DNA from: Brachybacterium sp.
Lineage (GTDB): Bacteria; Actinomycetota; Actinomycetes; Actinomycetales; Dermabacteraceae
Assembly: GCA_027322375.1 (NCBI GenBank)
Contig: DAHVRS010000504.1
Span: forward strand, 1 to 5,586
Length of the DNA stretch: 5,586 bases
Direction: 5' to 3'
Shown here: piece by piece, positions 4,784 to 5,586 of the stretch
Numbering within the stretch: the stretch's first letter is position 1
How the letters are laid out: each line of letters begins with the position of its first letter
The notes under the pieces: model-generated
Told to the model about the DNA's origin: nothing
Database searches by the model: none
Seen by the model: the letters and a program-made list of their open reading frames with translations, nothing else
Made by a program: the position numbers and the translations under genes

Positions 4784-5586
4784 CCGCACGCTGGAGAGAA
4801 CGCTGGAGAGAACTCAGAAGCGCACGATGGTGACCACGCTGGCACGCATCTCCGAGCGCGTCTCGGAGCGCACGTCCGCGCGGGCGCCCGAGGTCACGGC
4901 CGACGGGCTGCTGCGGAACCCGCCGCCCCTTCCCCCGCTGCTGCGGGGGTCGCGGCGGCGGCTCCTGGCCGCGCTCGTCGTGCTGGGACTCGGCCAGGCC
5001 GCCCTCGGCGCCCTGTCCGCCTGGGCGCTCGTGACGATGCAGACGGCGCCTGCCGGGTTCTCCCCGCTGCTGCTGCGCGCGCTCGTGCTGCTGGTCCTCA
5101 TCACGCTCGCGCTCGGGGCGCTGACCGTCCACCAGCGGGTCCTCGCTGAGAAGCTCGGCCAGGACTACGTCCACCAGCTGCGCCTGACCCTGCTGAGCGA
5201 TGCACTCACCCCCGGGCACACCACCTCGCTCGGCGTGACCGTCGCCCGCACCACCAACGACCTCTCCGGGGTGCGCAACTGGGTCAGCCAGGGCATCGCG
5301 CCGCTCGCCGTCGCGGCCCCGCTGATCGGCGGCAGCCTGCTCACCCTCGCACTGCTCCACCCGCTGCTCGCGCTCGCGATGGCGATCCCGCTCGCCGGGC
5401 TCGGCTCCTGCCTGCTGCTCTGGTCGCGCCGCGCCCTGGTGCGGACCCGGAGGATGCGGCGCCTGCGCGGACGGCTCGCCTCCCGCATCGCCGACACCGT
5501 CACCGCCTCCGAGGGGATCCTCGTCGCGGGCGGCTCCCGCCGGGAGCTGCGCAACCTGCGCGAAGCCTCCGGGGAGCTCGTGGACG
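4773..5586 (+). CDS. Partial ABC exporter, transmembrane domain (N-terminal 271 residues)
   Basis: The product has the fold order of an ABC exporter transmembrane domain. Residues 1-60 are a charged cytoplasmic N-terminus. TM1 is near 64-88 and TM2 near 97-118. A long intracellular loop follows (119-170), with 'LRLTLLSDAL' and 'VARTTNDLSGVRNW', which resembles the exporter coupling-helix region. TM3 and TM4 lie near 173-217, and then come the cytoplasmic helices 'RRLRGRLASRIADTVTASEG' (229-248), as expected before TM5. The right edge cuts the gene before TM5, TM6 and any nucleotide-binding domain, so I cannot tell whether the ATPase is fused. The substrate is unknown. The gene overlaps the P-loop gene by 11 nt. 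The first 18 codons include AGA (twice) and ACT, which are rare in this composition, and a 12-nt tandem repeat. Translation may therefore start at ATG 4827 or GTG 4830, giving a protein 18 or 19 residues shorter. A CydCD-like exporter cannot be excluded. Confidence 0.88.
   Translation, partial: MRPDRTLERTLERTQKRTMVTTLARISERVSERTSARAPEVTADGLLRNPPPLPPLLRGSRRRLLAALVVLGLGQAALGALSAWALVTMQTAPAGFSPLLLRALVLLVLITLALGALTVHQRVLAEKLGQDYVHQLRLTLLSDALTPGHTTSLGVTVARTTNDLSGVRNWVSQGIAPLAVAAPLIGGSLLTLALLHPLLALAMAIPLAGLGSCLLLWSRRALVRTRRMRRLRGRLASRIADTVTASEGILVAGGSRRELRNLREASGELVD
4788..4811. repeat. Exact 12-nt tandem duplication at the start of the exporter gene
   Basis: ACGCTGGAGAGA occurs twice in direct succession (4788-4799 and 4800-4811) and is followed by ACT. 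If translation starts at 4773 it encodes TLER twice. If it starts at 4827 the duplication lies in the leader and doubles a GGAGAG purine run. The unit is a multiple of three, so it keeps the frame. Confidence 0.8.

Noticed and set aside
4932..4949. A 7-bp perfect GC hairpin (CCCCCGC / GCGGGGG, loop TGCT) early in the exporter gene
   Set aside because: It lies within codons for a Pro/Leu/Arg run just before TM1 and is probably a by-product of codon choice.

Overview
The window looks like chromosomal DNA from a high-GC Gram-positive bacterium (Actinomycetota). The base composition is very GC-rich, third codon positions are almost all G or C, and Shine-Dalgarno-like sites are short (GGAG, AGGAG, GAGGAG). 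An organism of the Micrococcales, such as a Brachybacterium relative, would fit, but this is an impression and no marker gene confirms it. I see no RNA genes, CRISPR array, transposase or integrase.

Layout. (1) 1-1459, minus strand: 486 N-terminal residues of a soluble, all-alpha, TPR-like repeat protein that runs off the left edge. (2) 1460-1601: a divergent promoter region with a -10-like box on each strand. The leftward box is spaced as for a leaderless transcript. (3) 1602-3312, plus strand: a two-gene operon with a 1-nt gap. Both genes encode ferritin-like four-helix proteins that appear to be paralogues. The second has a complete diiron ligand set (E, ExxH, E, ExxH, in the order found in acyl-ACP desaturases). 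The first keeps the two lone glutamates but has lost both ExxH motifs. (4) 3313-3586: a 274-nt spacer with a perfect 24-bp hairpin (probable terminator), a 22-nt imperfect tandem repeat and three 11-nt direct repeats that may be an operator. (5) 3587-4783, plus strand: a SIMIBI-type P-loop protein with a BioD/DUF1611-like Walker A and an N-terminal beta-rich region. (6) From 4773, overlapping it by 11 nt and running off the right edge: the transmembrane half of an ABC exporter.

How the genes may work together. The sequence shows two transcription units pointing right. One supplies a diiron protein and its apparently metal-deficient partner. The other couples a cytosolic P-loop enzyme to a membrane exporter. 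The tight spacing inside each unit suggests two physical or functional pairs. Whether both pairs belong to one pathway, for example oxidative tailoring plus ATP-dependent processing and export of a small molecule, is inference. The pairing of an active-looking and a degenerate diiron protein is the most distinctive feature.
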